Below are positions 42,889-52,438 of a DNA stretch of 64,000 nt, one piece after another (position 1 is the first letter of the stretch; every line of letters begins with the position of its first letter). The stretch is from assembly GCA_030447805.1 (NCBI GenBank), contig JAUJOE010000001.1, positions 228,925 through 292,924 on the forward strand, read 5' to 3'. The stretch is from Nocardioidaceae bacterium. Its GTDB lineage: Bacteria; Actinomycetota; Actinomycetes; Propionibacteriales; Nocardioidaceae. Under the pieces are notes generated by a model. It ran no database searches and was not told the DNA's origin. It saw only the letters and a list, made by a program, of their open reading frames with translations. A program made the position numbers and the translations under genes.

Positions 42889-43386
42889 TCAGACGAGCTG
42901 GGTGAGGCGGCCGGTATCCACGTCGTACAGGAAGCCGCCAACAGCGACCCGGTCCGGAACCAGCGGGTGGGATCTGACTCGGGCGACGTCGTCGCGCAGC
43001 GCCGCCACCTGGTCGGGCACCACGCTCCACCGAGTCCACGAGGCATCCTGACCGCTGGCCGCGGCGACCCGGTCACGCAGCTCGGCCTCGGTGCTCGACG
43101 CCATCGCACACCGGGTGTGCGGCACCACGAGCACCCGGTCGACTCCGAGCAGGTGTACGCCGAGAACCAGCGCCTCCAGCGCAGCGTCTGTCACTCGACC
43201 ACCGGGGTTGCGGAAGATCTTGGCGTCACCTGGCGCCAGCCCGAGCATGCCCAGCGGGTCGATGCGCGAGTCCATGCAGGTCACCACCGCTACCCCGGCG
43301 TGAGCGACGCCGTCGAAACCCGCCAACGTGAACGACTCGGCGTACCTGGCGTTGGCCGCCAGTAGGTCGTCAAAGGCTGAGTCCAC
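42889..43386 (-). CDS. beta-carbonic anhydrase
   Basis: 165 residues from GTG 43386. Zinc ligands are seen in VVTCMDSRIDP (Cys and Asp) and VVPHTRCAM (His and Cys); GDAKIFRNPGGRVTDAAL is the second family block. The length and the CMDSR/HTRC pattern fit the short beta-CA clade found in actinobacteria (Rv1284 type). It interconverts carbon dioxide and bicarbonate. Its start overlaps the end of the upstream MFS gene by 17 bp, so it is the last gene of an lprG-p55-carbonic anhydrase operon. Confidence 0.9.
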   Translation of the reverse strand: MDSAFDDLLAANARYAESFTLAGFDGVAHAGVAVVTCMDSRIDPLGMLGLAPGDAKIFRNPGGRVTDAALEALVLGVHLLGVDRVLVVPHTRCAMASSTEAELRDRVAAASGQDASWTRWSVVPDQVAALRDDVARVRSHPLVPDRVAVGGFLYDVDTGRLTQLV

Positions 43387-45145
43387 GTCGTCCCCTTGGT
43401 CCGGTCGGGCCAGCGCTGCGGAGCAGCACCGCCGATGCGACGGCCGCCAGCAGAGCAGCGACCGCAGCTCCCCAGAAGATCGCATGAATCTGTGCGATCC
43501 CGGCCTCCCGAAGTGCATCGACGTAGGCGTCGCAGATCCGGTCCGACCCGCAGACCTGTTGAATCGACGGTACGTCGGCCGCGACGGCGTAGAAGCGCCG
43601 TAACCCGATCGTGGTGAGAGCGGAGATTCCCACCAGCATTCCGACCATGCGGGCGACGATCAGCAGCGCCGATGCGATGCCGTGCACCTCCGACCGGGTC
43701 GCTGCCAACAGTGCTGCGTTGACCGGGGCGATCGCCAGCCCGAACCCAAGCCCGCACAGCACCAGCGGCACGGTGGCCACGGGGGAGTCGAGCGCGGAGC
43801 GATCCCACTGGGCCATCCAGGCGAAGCCGCCGGCCGCCGCCACCATGCCGACCGCCGCCAGCACCGCGGCGGGGACCCGGCGCAACAGGTATCCACCGGC
43901 CAGCGCGCCGACCGGCAGCGCCGCAAGCAGCCGCACCAGGACCAGGGCGGCGCCGAGCTGGGAGTTCGGGAACACCGTGACCCGGGCGAAGATCGGGATG
44001 TCGACAAGAGCGGCGATGAGCGAGGACCCGATCAGGAAGCTGACGAGCACCGCACCCCAGGCGGGCCGGTCCGCCAGTGCGCGCCGGGGGATAAGTGGGT
44101 GGGTCGCAACCCGTTGCCGCCAGACGAACAGCAACGCAGCCACCGCGCTACCAGCAAGGAACCACGGCCCCAACGGTGAGAAGACCTGCACCTCGGGGTC
44201 GGCGGTGGCGAACGCCAACACGACCCCGGCCAAGGCAAGACCCAGCAGCCCAGCCCCGATCAGGTCCGCCGACGCCCTGAGGTCAGCTGCGCCGCGCAGG
44301 TCGATCAATGGGCGCTTAGCCGACAGCTCGCGGGCGACGAAGAGCGCCGCCAGGACGTAGCAGGTCAGCGCCATCGGCGTCGTCCAGCGGCTGTCGCCGA
44401 CATAGGGGATGTAGGCAAGTCCGGTGGTGAGCCCGCTGGTGAGCCGCTCGGGAGCAAGGAGCACCAGGGCGAGGGCGACGACTGCCAACACCGCCAGCAG
44501 GGCACCCAGCCAGTCCACAGCGGCGCGCGACTCGGTGGCGTTGTGCCCGGCTGGGCTGGCCACGGGTCGACGGAGGGCGAGCAGTCCGGCCGCCAGCACC
44601 AGCCCGACGGCGAGGTTGAGCCAGAAGATCGTGCCCCACGTCGAGAACGACAGCACCACCGCGCCGTACAGCGGGCCGAGCACACTGCCGACCTCCTGAA
44701 CCGCGCCGACAACGCCAAGCGGCACCCCGCGCTGCTCGACCGTCCAGATGTCGGCGACCAGCGCCAGCGTGGCCGGCACCAGTCCACCGCCTCCGACGCC
44801 TTGGAGGAAGCGCCCGGCCACCATCGTGACGAGGTCGTACGACGCTGCGGTGACCAGTGAACCCACCGAAAAGACGACAAGTGATCCGACGAGCACCGGG
44901 ATGCGGCCACGGATGTCGGCGATGCGCCCGATGAGCGGAAGCATCGCGATGTACCCCAACAGGAACCCCGACACGATAGGGGCTGCGCGTTGCAGCTCGT
45001 CGAGGTTGAGGCCGACTGAGGTCATCATCTCGGGCAAGGCCAGCACGACGACGTAGGTGTCTGCCGCCGCGAACCCCACGGCAACGGCGGCGAGCACGAG
45101 CAGCGCCCGGGCAGCCCCGTCTGCGCGCTGCTGCCCGGCTGTCAC
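43370..45145 (-). CDS. MFS transporter, P55-like 14-helix type
   Basis: 591 residues with about 14 hydrophobic helices. The MFS motif A appears as GRIADIRGRIPVLVGSLVVF after helix 2, and GAVQEVGSVLGPLYGAVVL is the antiporter motif C in helix 5, so it is a DHA2-type drug/proton antiporter. It follows a gene for an LprG-like lipoprotein by 11 bp; the same pair in mycobacteria (Rv1411c-Rv1410c) exports triacylglycerides and glycolipids and supports drug tolerance. I infer the same role from that pairing. Cys in IQQVCGSDRICDAYV suggests a late extracytoplasmic disulfide. Confidence 0.88.
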   Translation of the reverse strand: MTAGQQRADGAARALLVLAAVAVGFAAADTYVVVLALPEMMTSVGLNLDELQRAAPIVSGFLLGYIAMLPLIGRIADIRGRIPVLVGSLVVFSVGSLVTAASYDLVTMVAGRFLQGVGGGGLVPATLALVADIWTVEQRGVPLGVVGAVQEVGSVLGPLYGAVVLSFSTWGTIFWLNLAVGLVLAAGLLALRRPVASPAGHNATESRAAVDWLGALLAVLAVVALALVLLAPERLTSGLTTGLAYIPYVGDSRWTTPMALTCYVLAALFVARELSAKRPLIDLRGAADLRASADLIGAGLLGLALAGVVLAFATADPEVQVFSPLGPWFLAGSAVAALLFVWRQRVATHPLIPRRALADRPAWGAVLVSFLIGSSLIAALVDIPIFARVTVFPNSQLGAALVLVRLLAALPVGALAGGYLLRRVPAAVLAAVGMVAAAGGFAWMAQWDRSALDSPVATVPLVLCGLGFGLAIAPVNAALLAATRSEVHGIASALLIVARMVGMLVGISALTTIGLRRFYAVAADVPSIQQVCGSDRICDAYVDALREAGIAQIHAIFWGAAVAALLAAVASAVLLRSAGPTGPRGRRGLSL

Positions 45146-45156
45146 GAGGCGAGACG

Positions 45157-45834
45157 TCAGATCGGTGCCTGGATGTCGACGGGGTCAGCGTCGAGATCCA
45201 GGTCGATCGTGTAGGTCTGGTCGCCGAAGCCCTCGTAGAACGGGCCGGTGATCGTCGCACCGGACACGTCGTTGTCGTCGGTCAAGGTGTAGTTGACCGT
45301 GAAGTCGGCCGACCCGGCTGAGGGGAAGAGATCCTGCACGGCCTCGCCTGGCAGCGTGCCGCTGATTGACGTCAAGACCTGCTCGCCACTTCGTTCGGAG
45401 TCACCCTTTTCGAGGTTCGTGGTCGCCGTGAACAGCGTCGAGATGCCGCCCTCGCGGGCCATGAGCTCCGCGGGGTTCGGAGCGCCGTAGGCGGCCGGGT
45501 CGAGCTCGCTCCACCCCACGAAGGGCAGCTCTGCATACACTGCGCCGTCAACGGCGATGAGCGGTGCCGTCAGGTCGACAGCGGTCTGCACCTTCACCTC
45601 ACCGGTGAATGCCGGGTCATGGGTGCCGGTACCTTCCGCGCTCAGCAAACCCTCCAGGTCGGCGGGAAGCTCTGCAGCGGTCAGCGTGAAACCGATGTAG
45701 TCAGCGGCATCGAAGTTCTGCTTGGCCCCCGCCAACCGCTCCTCGGGGGATTGGTCGTCAGCAGGTGAGGAGCCGCCCGAGCAGCCGGTCAGCGCCACGA
45801 TCATGGCCACCGCGAACGGCACAAGCTTGCGCAC
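45157..45834 (-). CDS. lprG: LprG-like lipoprotein (LppX/LprAFG family)
   Basis: 225 residues from ATG 45834. Signal peptide with lipobox: LVPFAVAMIVALTGC, lipidated Cys18. The LppX/LprAFG domain is recognised by FTLTAAELPADLEGLLSAEG, IAVDGAVYAELPFVGWSELD, PNPAELMAREGGISTLFT and the C-terminal IDLDLDADPVDIQAP. These lipoproteins have a deep hydrophobic pocket that carries acylated lipids across the periplasm-like space. It starts an operon with the P55-like transporter and the carbonic anhydrase. Found also in non-mycolate actinobacteria, where its cargo is less clear. Confidence 0.87.
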   Translation of the reverse strand: MRKLVPFAVAMIVALTGCSGGSSPADDQSPEERLAGAKQNFDAADYIGFTLTAAELPADLEGLLSAEGTGTHDPAFTGEVKVQTAVDLTAPLIAVDGAVYAELPFVGWSELDPAAYGAPNPAELMAREGGISTLFTATTNLEKGDSERSGEQVLTSISGTLPGEAVQDLFPSAGSADFTVNYTLTDDNDVSGATITGPFYEGFGDQTYTIDLDLDADPVDIQAPI

Positions 45835-45872
45835 ACCGACAGCCTGCCATGCCGGCCGGCTGCCGCGTCGCC

Positions 45873-48317
45873 TTACCCGCCGCGGGGACCGCTGAAGGCG
45901 GCGATCGGCTGTGGAGCCGGCGTTCCGGAGCCGTCCCGGCGCCCGACCTGTTCGGGCAGGTCGACTGGCGCCCCGCTGGCGGCAGCGGCCCGGACCGGTG
46001 CTGGGCCGACGTACGCGGTCAGCAGGATGTCTTCACCACGCAGGAACCGATGACAGCGGACGCCTCCTGTGGCGCGCCCCTTTGCTGGGTACTCCGACAG
46101 CGGCGTCACCTTGACGCTGCCCGCCTCGGTGCCTGGCAGCGCCGAACTGGAGCCGGACACCGTGACGACGACGTTGTCGTCAGCGAGCCGGAGGGCGCCG
46201 AAGAAGCGCACTCGGGCGTCTCTGGCCAACCGGACCCCCGCGATGCCGCCTCCGGCGCGACCCTGAGCGCGCACCGCAGCGACCGAAAAGTGCAGCAGCT
46301 GGGCGTCGCTGGTGACGAACACGAGCTGCTCGTGACCCGCCTTCAGCTCCACGGCGCCGACCACCTCGTCATGCGGCTCGAGCCGGATCACCGGCCACGA
46401 GTCCTTGTTGGTCAGCACCTCCGGCTGGACGCGCTTGACGACTCCGCCCGCGGTGCCGACCATCACGCCGAGGGAGTCAGCGGTCAGCGAGGTCACCGCG
46501 ACCACGCGTTCACCTGGTTCCAACGCCACGAACTCGGTGACCGGCGCGCCGCCTTGCAGGTGCGGCGCGGCAGCGGTCGCGGGCAGTGTGGGCATGTCGA
46601 GGACCCCCAGCCGCACGAGCCGACCAGCCGAGGTGAGCACGCCGACGCTGCCTCGTGCGGTTGCCGCGGCAACACTGACCACCACGTCGTGCTTGGCCCG
46701 CGCCCCGCCCGCCGGTAGCGGGGTGTCGTTGCTGGTGCGCGCCAACAGACCGGCTGAGGACAGCAGCACGAAGCAGGGGTCGTTGGCGACCTCGAGCGGC
46801 ACAGCTGCCGACACCGGCTGCGCGGCTGACTCGAGCAGCACGGTACGGCGCGGCGTACCGTGCTGCGTGGCCACCTCAGCCAGCTCGTCGGCGACCATCT
46901 GGCGCAACCGCGACTCGTCGTCGAGGACTGCAGTGAGCTCCTCGATGGTGCGCTCGAGCTGCGCCTTCTCACTCTCGAGTTCGAGTTTGGAGAACTTCGT
47001 CAGCCGGCGCAGTGGCATGTCGAGGATGTAGGTGGCCTGCGTCTCGCTGAGATCGAAGACGGTGATCAGGCGGCTGCGGGCCTGGTCGGCGTTGTCGCTG
47101 GAGCGGATCAGCTGGATCACCTCGTCGATGTCGAGGATGGCGATCAGCAGCCCGTCGACGAGGTGGAGCCGATCGGCGGCCTTCGCGCGGCGGAAGGCGG
47201 AGCGGCGGCGGACGACGTCGTACCGATGCTGCAGATAGACCTCAAGCAGCGGCTTGAGCCCGAGCGTGCGTGGCTGACCGTCGACGAGGGCGACCGCGTT
47301 GATGCCGAACACCTCTTCCATCGGCGTCTGCCGGTAGAGCTGCTCGAGCAGCGCCTCGGGGTGGAAGCCGTTCTTGACCTCGATGACGAGCTGCAGGCCC
47401 TTGGTGCGGTCGGTCAGGTCCTTGACGTCGGCGATGCCCTGGAGCTTCTTGGCCTGCACGAGGGACTTGATGCGCTCGATGACCCGCTCGGGACCGACGT
47501 TGTAGGGGAGTTCGGTCACCACGATGCCCTTGCGCCGGGGGGTGACGGTCTCGATCCGGGCGCTCGCCCGGATGCGGAAGGACCCGCGCCCGGTCTGATA
47601 GGCGTCGCGGATGCCGTCGAGGCCGATGATCTTGCCGCCGGTGGGCAGGTCAGGGCCGGGGATGAACCGCATCAGGTCGTCGAGACTCGCCTGCGGTGAC
47701 GCGACGAGATGGCGCAGCGCCTGGACGACCTCGACCAGGTTGTGCGGCGCCATGTTCGTCGCCATGCCGACGGCGATACCGCTGGCGCCGTTGACGAGCA
47801 GGTTGGGGAACGCCGCCGGCAGCACGGCGGGCTCCAGCTCGCGGCTGTCGTAGTTGGGCTTGAAGTCGACGGTGTCCTCGTCGATGCCGGCGGTCATCGG
47901 AAGCGCCGCGGGCGCCATCCGGCACTCGGAGTACCTCATGGCGGCCGGTGGGTCATCAGGAGAGCCGAAGTTGCCGTGGCCGTCGACGAGTGGCAGCCGC
48001 AGCGCCCACGGCTGCACCATCCGCACCAGCGCGTCGTAGATCGCGCCGTCACCGTGCGGGTGCAGCCGACCCATCACCTCACCCACGACCCGGGCGCTCT
48101 TGACGTGTCCACGGTCAGGCCGCACGCCCATGTCGTTCATCGTGTAGAGAATGCGGCGCTGGACGGGCTTCAGCCCGTCGCGAGCGTCGGGCAGTGCCCT
48201 GGAGTAGATGACGGAGTAGGCGTACTCGAGATAGCTGGAGCGCATCTCGTCGCGCACGTCGATGTCGACGATGTGCTCTTCGAAGTCCTCGTCAGGGGCA
48301 GTGGTACGGCGGGCCAT
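45873..48317 (-). CDS. parC: DNA topoisomerase IV subunit A
   Basis: 814 residues from ATG 48317. The winged-helix region shows [30 protein letters not shown] and [20 protein letters not shown]. The catalytic Tyr is in [16 protein letters not shown]. The coiled coil and exit gate follow ([20 protein letters not shown]), then a C-terminal beta-pinwheel of repeats such as [20 protein letters not shown]. The gyrase-specific GyrA box is not seen, which supports ParC over GyrA. It partners ParE from 34.7 kb. Confidence 0.93.
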   Translation of the reverse strand: MARRTTAPDEDFEEHIVDIDVRDEMRSSYLEYAYSVIYSRALPDARDGLKPVQRRILYTMNDMGVRPDRGHVKSARVVGEVMGRLHPHGDGAIYDALVRMVQPWALRLPLVDGHGNFGSPDDPPAAMRYSECRMAPAALPMTAGIDEDTVDFKPNYDSRELEPAVLPAAFPNLLVNGASGIAVGMATNMAPHNLVEVVQALRHLVASPQASLDDLMRFIPGPDLPTGGKIIGLDGIRDAYQTGRGSFRIRASARIETVTPRRKGIVVTELPYNVGPERVIERIKSLVQAKKLQGIADVKDLTDRTKGLQLVIEVKNGFHPEALLEQLYRQTPMEEVFGINAVALVDGQPRTLGLKPLLEVYLQHRYDVVRRRSAFRRAKAADRLHLVDGLLIAILDIDEVIQLIRSSDNADQARSRLITVFDLSETQATYILDMPLRRLTKFSKLELESEKAQLERTIEELTAVLDDESRLRQMVADELAEVATQHGTPRRTVLLESAAQPVSAAVPLEVANDPCFVLLSSAGLLARTSNDTPLPAGGARAKHDVVVSVAAATARGSVGVLTSAGRLVRLGVLDMPTLPATAAAPHLQGGAPVTEFVALEPGERVVAVTSLTADSLGVMVGTAGGVVKRVQPEVLTNKDSWPVIRLEPHDEVVGAVELKAGHEQLVFVTSDAQLLHFSVAAVRAQGRAGGGIAGVRLARDARVRFFGALRLADDNVVVTVSGSSSALPGTEAGSVKVTPLSEYPAKGRATGGVRCHRFLRGEDILLTAYVGPAPVRAAAASGAPVDLPEQVGRRDGSGTPAPQPIAAFSGPRGG

Positions 48318-48443
48318 GGGTCGGTGTCCTCAGCTGTGCCGGTCGAGACGCTGGCAGGGTCGCAGTCATTGTCGCGCCGTCAGCCGACAGCCCCTGGCAC
48401 CGACCCGCACAGCGGCATACTCGCCTAGGCCCGGAAGCCCCGA

Positions 48444-48545
48444 CGTACGTCTGCCGACACGTGGGGGAAGACGGTCGGTGAAGCGGCTTTGGGGCGTACG
48501 TCTGCCGACGCGGGCGGCGGAAGACGAATGGCACCCGCGGCATAC
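48444..48545. repeat. two imperfect 51-bp direct repeats in a divergent promoter region
   Basis: CGTACGTCTGCCGAC occurs at 48444-48458 and 48495-48509, exactly 51 bp apart, and each is followed about 10 bases later by GGAAGACG. The units lie between the parC and DUF664-family starts, so they could be tandem binding sites for a regulator of either gene, or a small duplication. Confidence 0.5.
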
Positions 48546-48554
48546 TGGCTGACC

Positions 48555-49070
48555 ATGTGTCCTCGTCTGCCTGAGCCCGGCAAGCACACCTCGGACACCA
48601 AGTCGTTGTTCCTCGACTACCTCGACTACTACCGCGCGACCGTCGCTGCGAAGCTCGAGGGCTTGAGCGAAACGGAGCTGCGCAGCAGCCGCCTTCCGTC
48701 GGGATGGACTCCGCTCGAGCTGGTCAAGCACCTGGTTTTCATGGAGCGACGCTGGTTGCGGTGGGGCTTCACAGCCGAACCGGCCTCCGACCCGTGGGGC
48801 GACAACGATGCGCAGGGACGCTGGTACGTCGGTCCGGACGAGTCTGCCCAGGAACTGCTGGCTGCCTTGGCCGAAGGCGGTCGCCGGACGAGGCAGATCG
48901 TCGAGCGCGCCGAGCTGGAGGCTGGCAGCGCCGTCGGTGGGCGCTTCCAGTCGGCGCAGGAGGCGCCGGCACTGGTGTGGATACTCTTCCACGTCCTCCA
49001 GGAGTACGCCCGCCACGCTGGCCATCTCGACATCGCCCGCGAGCTCACCGATGGCAGCGTCGGCGAGTAG
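48555..49070 (+). CDS. DinB-like four-helix protein (DUF664)
   Basis: 171 residues from ATG 48555. The DUF664/DinB-like metal-binding bundle is shown by LDYYRATVAAKLEGLSETEL, TPLELVKHLVFMERRWLRWG (first His), and FHVLQEYARHAGHLDIAREL (paired His). Such proteins include mycothiol-dependent S-transferases and maleylpyruvate isomerase-like enzymes; the substrate is unknown. It stops 10 bp before the next gene, so joint transcription is likely. Not the polymerase DinB. Confidence 0.85.
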   Translation: MCPRLPEPGKHTSDTKSLFLDYLDYYRATVAAKLEGLSETELRSSRLPSGWTPLELVKHLVFMERRWLRWGFTAEPASDPWGDNDAQGRWYVGPDESAQELLAALAEGGRRTRQIVERAELEAGSAVGGRFQSAQEAPALVWILFHVLQEYARHAGHLDIARELTDGSVGE

Positions 49071-49080
49071 ATTCGGGCGG

Positions 49081-51798
49081 GTGGATGCGGCACGACAGAC
49101 GCAGTATCCCGCGCATTGGGAAGCCGACGTCCTGCTGCTCGACGGGGGAGCGGCGCGGTTGCGTCCAATCCGTCCGGACGACGCCGACCGGTTGGTCGCG
49201 TTCTACTCACGAGTCTCACCGGAGTCGAAGTACAAACGCTTCTTCGCGCCCTACCCGTCGTTGTCCGAGCGCGACGTCGAACGTTTCACGAACGTCGACC
49301 ACACCGATCGGGTCGCCTTCGTCGTCACGCTGGGTCCCGACATCGTGGGGGTAGGCCGGTACGACAAGGTCGACGAGTCTGAGGCCGAGGTCGCGTTCCT
49401 CGTGGAGGACTCCCAGCAGGGCAGGGCGTCGCCCAGGTGCTGCTCGAGCACCTGGCCCAGGCGGGCCGTGAGCGCGGCGTGGCACGGTTCGTCGCGGAGG
49501 TGCTGCCCGACAACACGCGCATGACCCGCACGTTGCGTGACGCCGGTTACTCCGTCGCCGACGACATAGCCGACGGGGTGCTGCGTCTGGTGTTCCCCAT
49601 CGACCACACCGACACCGCGGCGGGAGTAATGCTCTCGCGGGAGCACCGCGCGGAGAAGCGGTCGATGGAGCGCATCTTGACAGCCGCGAGCGTCGCCGTC
49701 ATTGGCGTGAGCCGTCGGGAGGACACCGTTGGGCGCGCGCTGGTGCGCAACCTCGTGCTGGGCGGCTACCCCGGGTCGGCTGTACGTCGTCAACCCCGCC
49801 GCCGACGCCATCGCCGGCATGCCGGCGTACCCGAACGTGCAGGACATCCCCGACCGCGTCGAGGTCGCCATCGTCACGGTCCCGGCCCAGGCCGCCCACG
49901 ACGTCGTCCTCGAGTGCGCCGCCAAGGGCGTGCACGGGCTGGTCGTCGTGTCCAGCGGCTTCGCCGAGACCGGCGAGGAGGGCCGGGTGCGGCAGCGGCG
50001 GCTCGTCGGGCTCGCCAGGTCGTACGGCCTGCGCCTGGTGGGCCCGAACTGCCTCGGCATCATCAACACGGCCGCGGAGGTCTCGCTCAACGCGTCGCTG
50101 TCACCGGTCATGCCGCCACCCGGTCGGGTCGGCCTTTTCTCCCAGTCCGCAGCCCTGGGGATGGCCATCCTCGAGACCGTGACGCGGCGCGGCCTCGGGT
50201 TGTCGACCTTCGTCTCCGCAGGTAACCGGGCCGACGTGTCCGGCAACGACGTGCTGCAGTACTGGGAGGACGACGACGCCACCGATGTCGTGCTGCTGTA
50301 CCTGGAGTCGATCGGGAACCCGCGCAAGTTCTCCCGAATCGCCCGTCGCGTGGGCCGCCGTAAGCCGGTAGTGGCGGTCAAGTCAGGTCGTACGACGCAG
50401 GGTGTGCCGGTCGGCCATACCGTGCGCTCCACCGTCGCGCCGCAGGCGGCGGTCGACGCGATGTTCCGCCAGGCCGGGGTGATCCGGGTGGACACCGTGG
50501 ACGAGATGGTGGACGTCGCCCAACTGCTCGCCCACCAACCGCTGCCGCAGGGGCGCCGGATCGCCGTCGTGGGGAACTCCGATGCGCTGGGGTTACTCGT
50601 CGCCGACGCCGCGGCAGCGGCCGGCTTGACCGTGGTGAGATCGGTGGCGCTGGGCGCCGAGTCCGCCGCGGAGGAGTTCGAACGGGCCCTTGACGAGGCG
50701 GTCGGCGCCCCCACCGTCGACGCTGTCATCGCCGGCTTCACGCCGCCGCCGAACACCACCGGCACGGCGGTCGCACAAATCGTGGCGGCGGTGGGGGAGC
50801 GGTCCGACAAGCCGCTCGTCTGCACGTTCCTCGGCGCCCCAGGAGTGCCGGAGCTGCTGCGAGTCCCCGCCGACTCACCAGCGACTGGGCGTGCCGCAGC
50901 GCCCGGCCGCCGCTCGGTCCCGTCGTACCCAACTCCGGAGGCTGCCGTGCGGGCGTTGGCCCGGGCGGTCGGCCATGCTGAGTGGGCCAGCCGCCCACCG
51001 GGCCTCCCGCGCGTGTTCGACGACATCGACCCTCGGCGCGGCCGGTCGCTGGTGGACCGGGCGCTCGCCGGATCGGCGGACGGCACCGAGCTTGACGACG
51101 ACGCCCTACGGGAGCTGCTAGCGAGCTATGGCATCGCCTTGACCCCGACGGCACGGGTGAGCTCGCTGGCAGAAGCCATCACTGCAGGCGAGGCGTTCTC
51201 GTGGAACGTTGCGTTGAAGGCGACCGCAGAACGGCTTAGGCACCGACCCGACCTCGCGCATGTCTGGCGCAGTGTCGACGATGCCGACGACATGGCCGCC
51301 GCCTGGCGGAGCCTCACGCAGTTGATCGACGACCCGGCCGAGGCTGGCTTCGTGGTGCAGCCGATGGCGGCCCCCGGCGTACCGGTCACCATCGCCAGCT
51401 TCGAAGACGCGCTGTTCGGGCCCATCGTCTCGTTCGGGATGGCCGGCGCGCCGTCGGAGCTGCTCGGGGACGTCTCCTACCGCATCCCGCCGCTGACCCA
51501 GGCCGACGCCGCCGACCTGGTCCGGGAGGTGCGGGCGGCGCCGCTGTTCTTCGGCTACCGGGGCGCGGAGGTGGTCGACATCGGTTTGGTGGAGGACCTC
51601 ATCTTGCGTCTCGCCCAGCTGAAGGACGACCTGCCCGAGGTGCAGGAGCTCAACCTCGACCTCGTTCTCGTGGGGGCGCGGAGTGCTGCTGTACTGCGAG
51701 CGGCGGGGCGGGTAGCTCCCGTGCCGGACGCCCGCAGCGACTGGTTCACCCGCCGACTCGCGGGACCGTCGAGTTCGACGGACACCCTCGCCAACTGA
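49081..51798 (+). pseudogene. bifunctional GNAT acetyltransferase / NDP-forming acyl-CoA synthetase, two frameshifts
   Basis: GTG 49081 begins a GNAT domain (GAARLRPIRPDDADRLVAFY, VGRYDKVDESEAEVAFLVED). A missing G at about 49424 breaks QGRGVAQVLLEHLA. The next frame continues RGVARFVAEVLPDNTRM and RILTAASVAVIGVSRREDTV to GGYPG, where an extra T at about 49776 breaks PGRLYVVNPAADAIAG. The rest is intact: CoA-binding domain, ligase domain with AVKSGRTTQGVPVGHTVRST (phospho-His region) and C-terminal ATP-grasp (WNVALKATAERLRHRP). The repaired length is about 905 residues. Such fusions make acyl-CoA and acetylate protein lysines, counteracting sirtuins such as that at 1.1 kb. Confidence 0.8.
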
Positions 51799-51841
51799 GC
51801 GGCCGACGCCAGTGAGCGCAGCATCGTGGGAGGATGCACCC

Positions 51842-52438
51842 ATGCTCAAGTCCAGCTCCGCGGACCAGACCACCGACCTGCGCGACGCCATTGACCGGTG
51901 CGGCTACTACCCGAGCGTCGTGGCGGAGGCGATCGAGTCTGCCCTTGCCGCGGAACCCGTGCTGGCGTACGTGCTGCACCACGAACCGACGTTCGACCGG
52001 GACGAGGTGCGCAGGCACGTCACGGTCTTGGCCCTGACCCCGTCGCGGCTGCTCGTCGCCCACACCGACGAGCACCCTCCCGACGACCTGCTCCCAGCGC
52101 CGTACGCCTCGACCTCGACCGAGGCGGTGCCGCTTCATCGCGTCGGCAGCGTCGCCGTCACCCGCATGGTGGCTAACCCCGGGATCGAGCCGAACTCGGG
52201 CAGCACGCCGGGTGTTACCGAGGCGGTGCTGACCGTCGGCTGGGGCGCGGTGAAGAGGGTCGACCTCGAGCCCGCCAGCTGCAACGACCCGGAGTGCGTC
52301 GGCGACCACGGCTACAGCGGCATGCTGTCGGCGGAGGACTTCGCGCTGCGGATCAGTTCCAGCGCTGACGGAGCCGAGGCGGTAGACCAGCTGCTGGAGT
52401 TTGCGCGCGCCCTGAGCGCTGCGACAGTGGCCTCTTGA
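51842..52438 (+). CDS. DUF5998 family protein
   Basis: 198 residues from ATG 51842. The conserved start LRDAIDRCGYYPSVVAEAIE and the mid segment TFDRDEVRRHVTVLALTPSR, with RLLVAHTDEH following, match a family kept next to a phosphodiesterase gene throughout actinobacteria. Function unknown. CNDPECVGDHGYSG is a possible metal or disulfide site. Its stop overlaps the next gene's TTG start by 4 bp, so the pair is coupled. Confidence 0.8.
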   Translation: MLKSSSADQTTDLRDAIDRCGYYPSVVAEAIESALAAEPVLAYVLHHEPTFDRDEVRRHVTVLALTPSRLLVAHTDEHPPDDLLPAPYASTSTEAVPLHRVGSVAVTRMVANPGIEPNSGSTPGVTEAVLTVGWGAVKRVDLEPASCNDPECVGDHGYSGMLSAEDFALRISSSADGAEAVDQLLEFARALSAATVAS

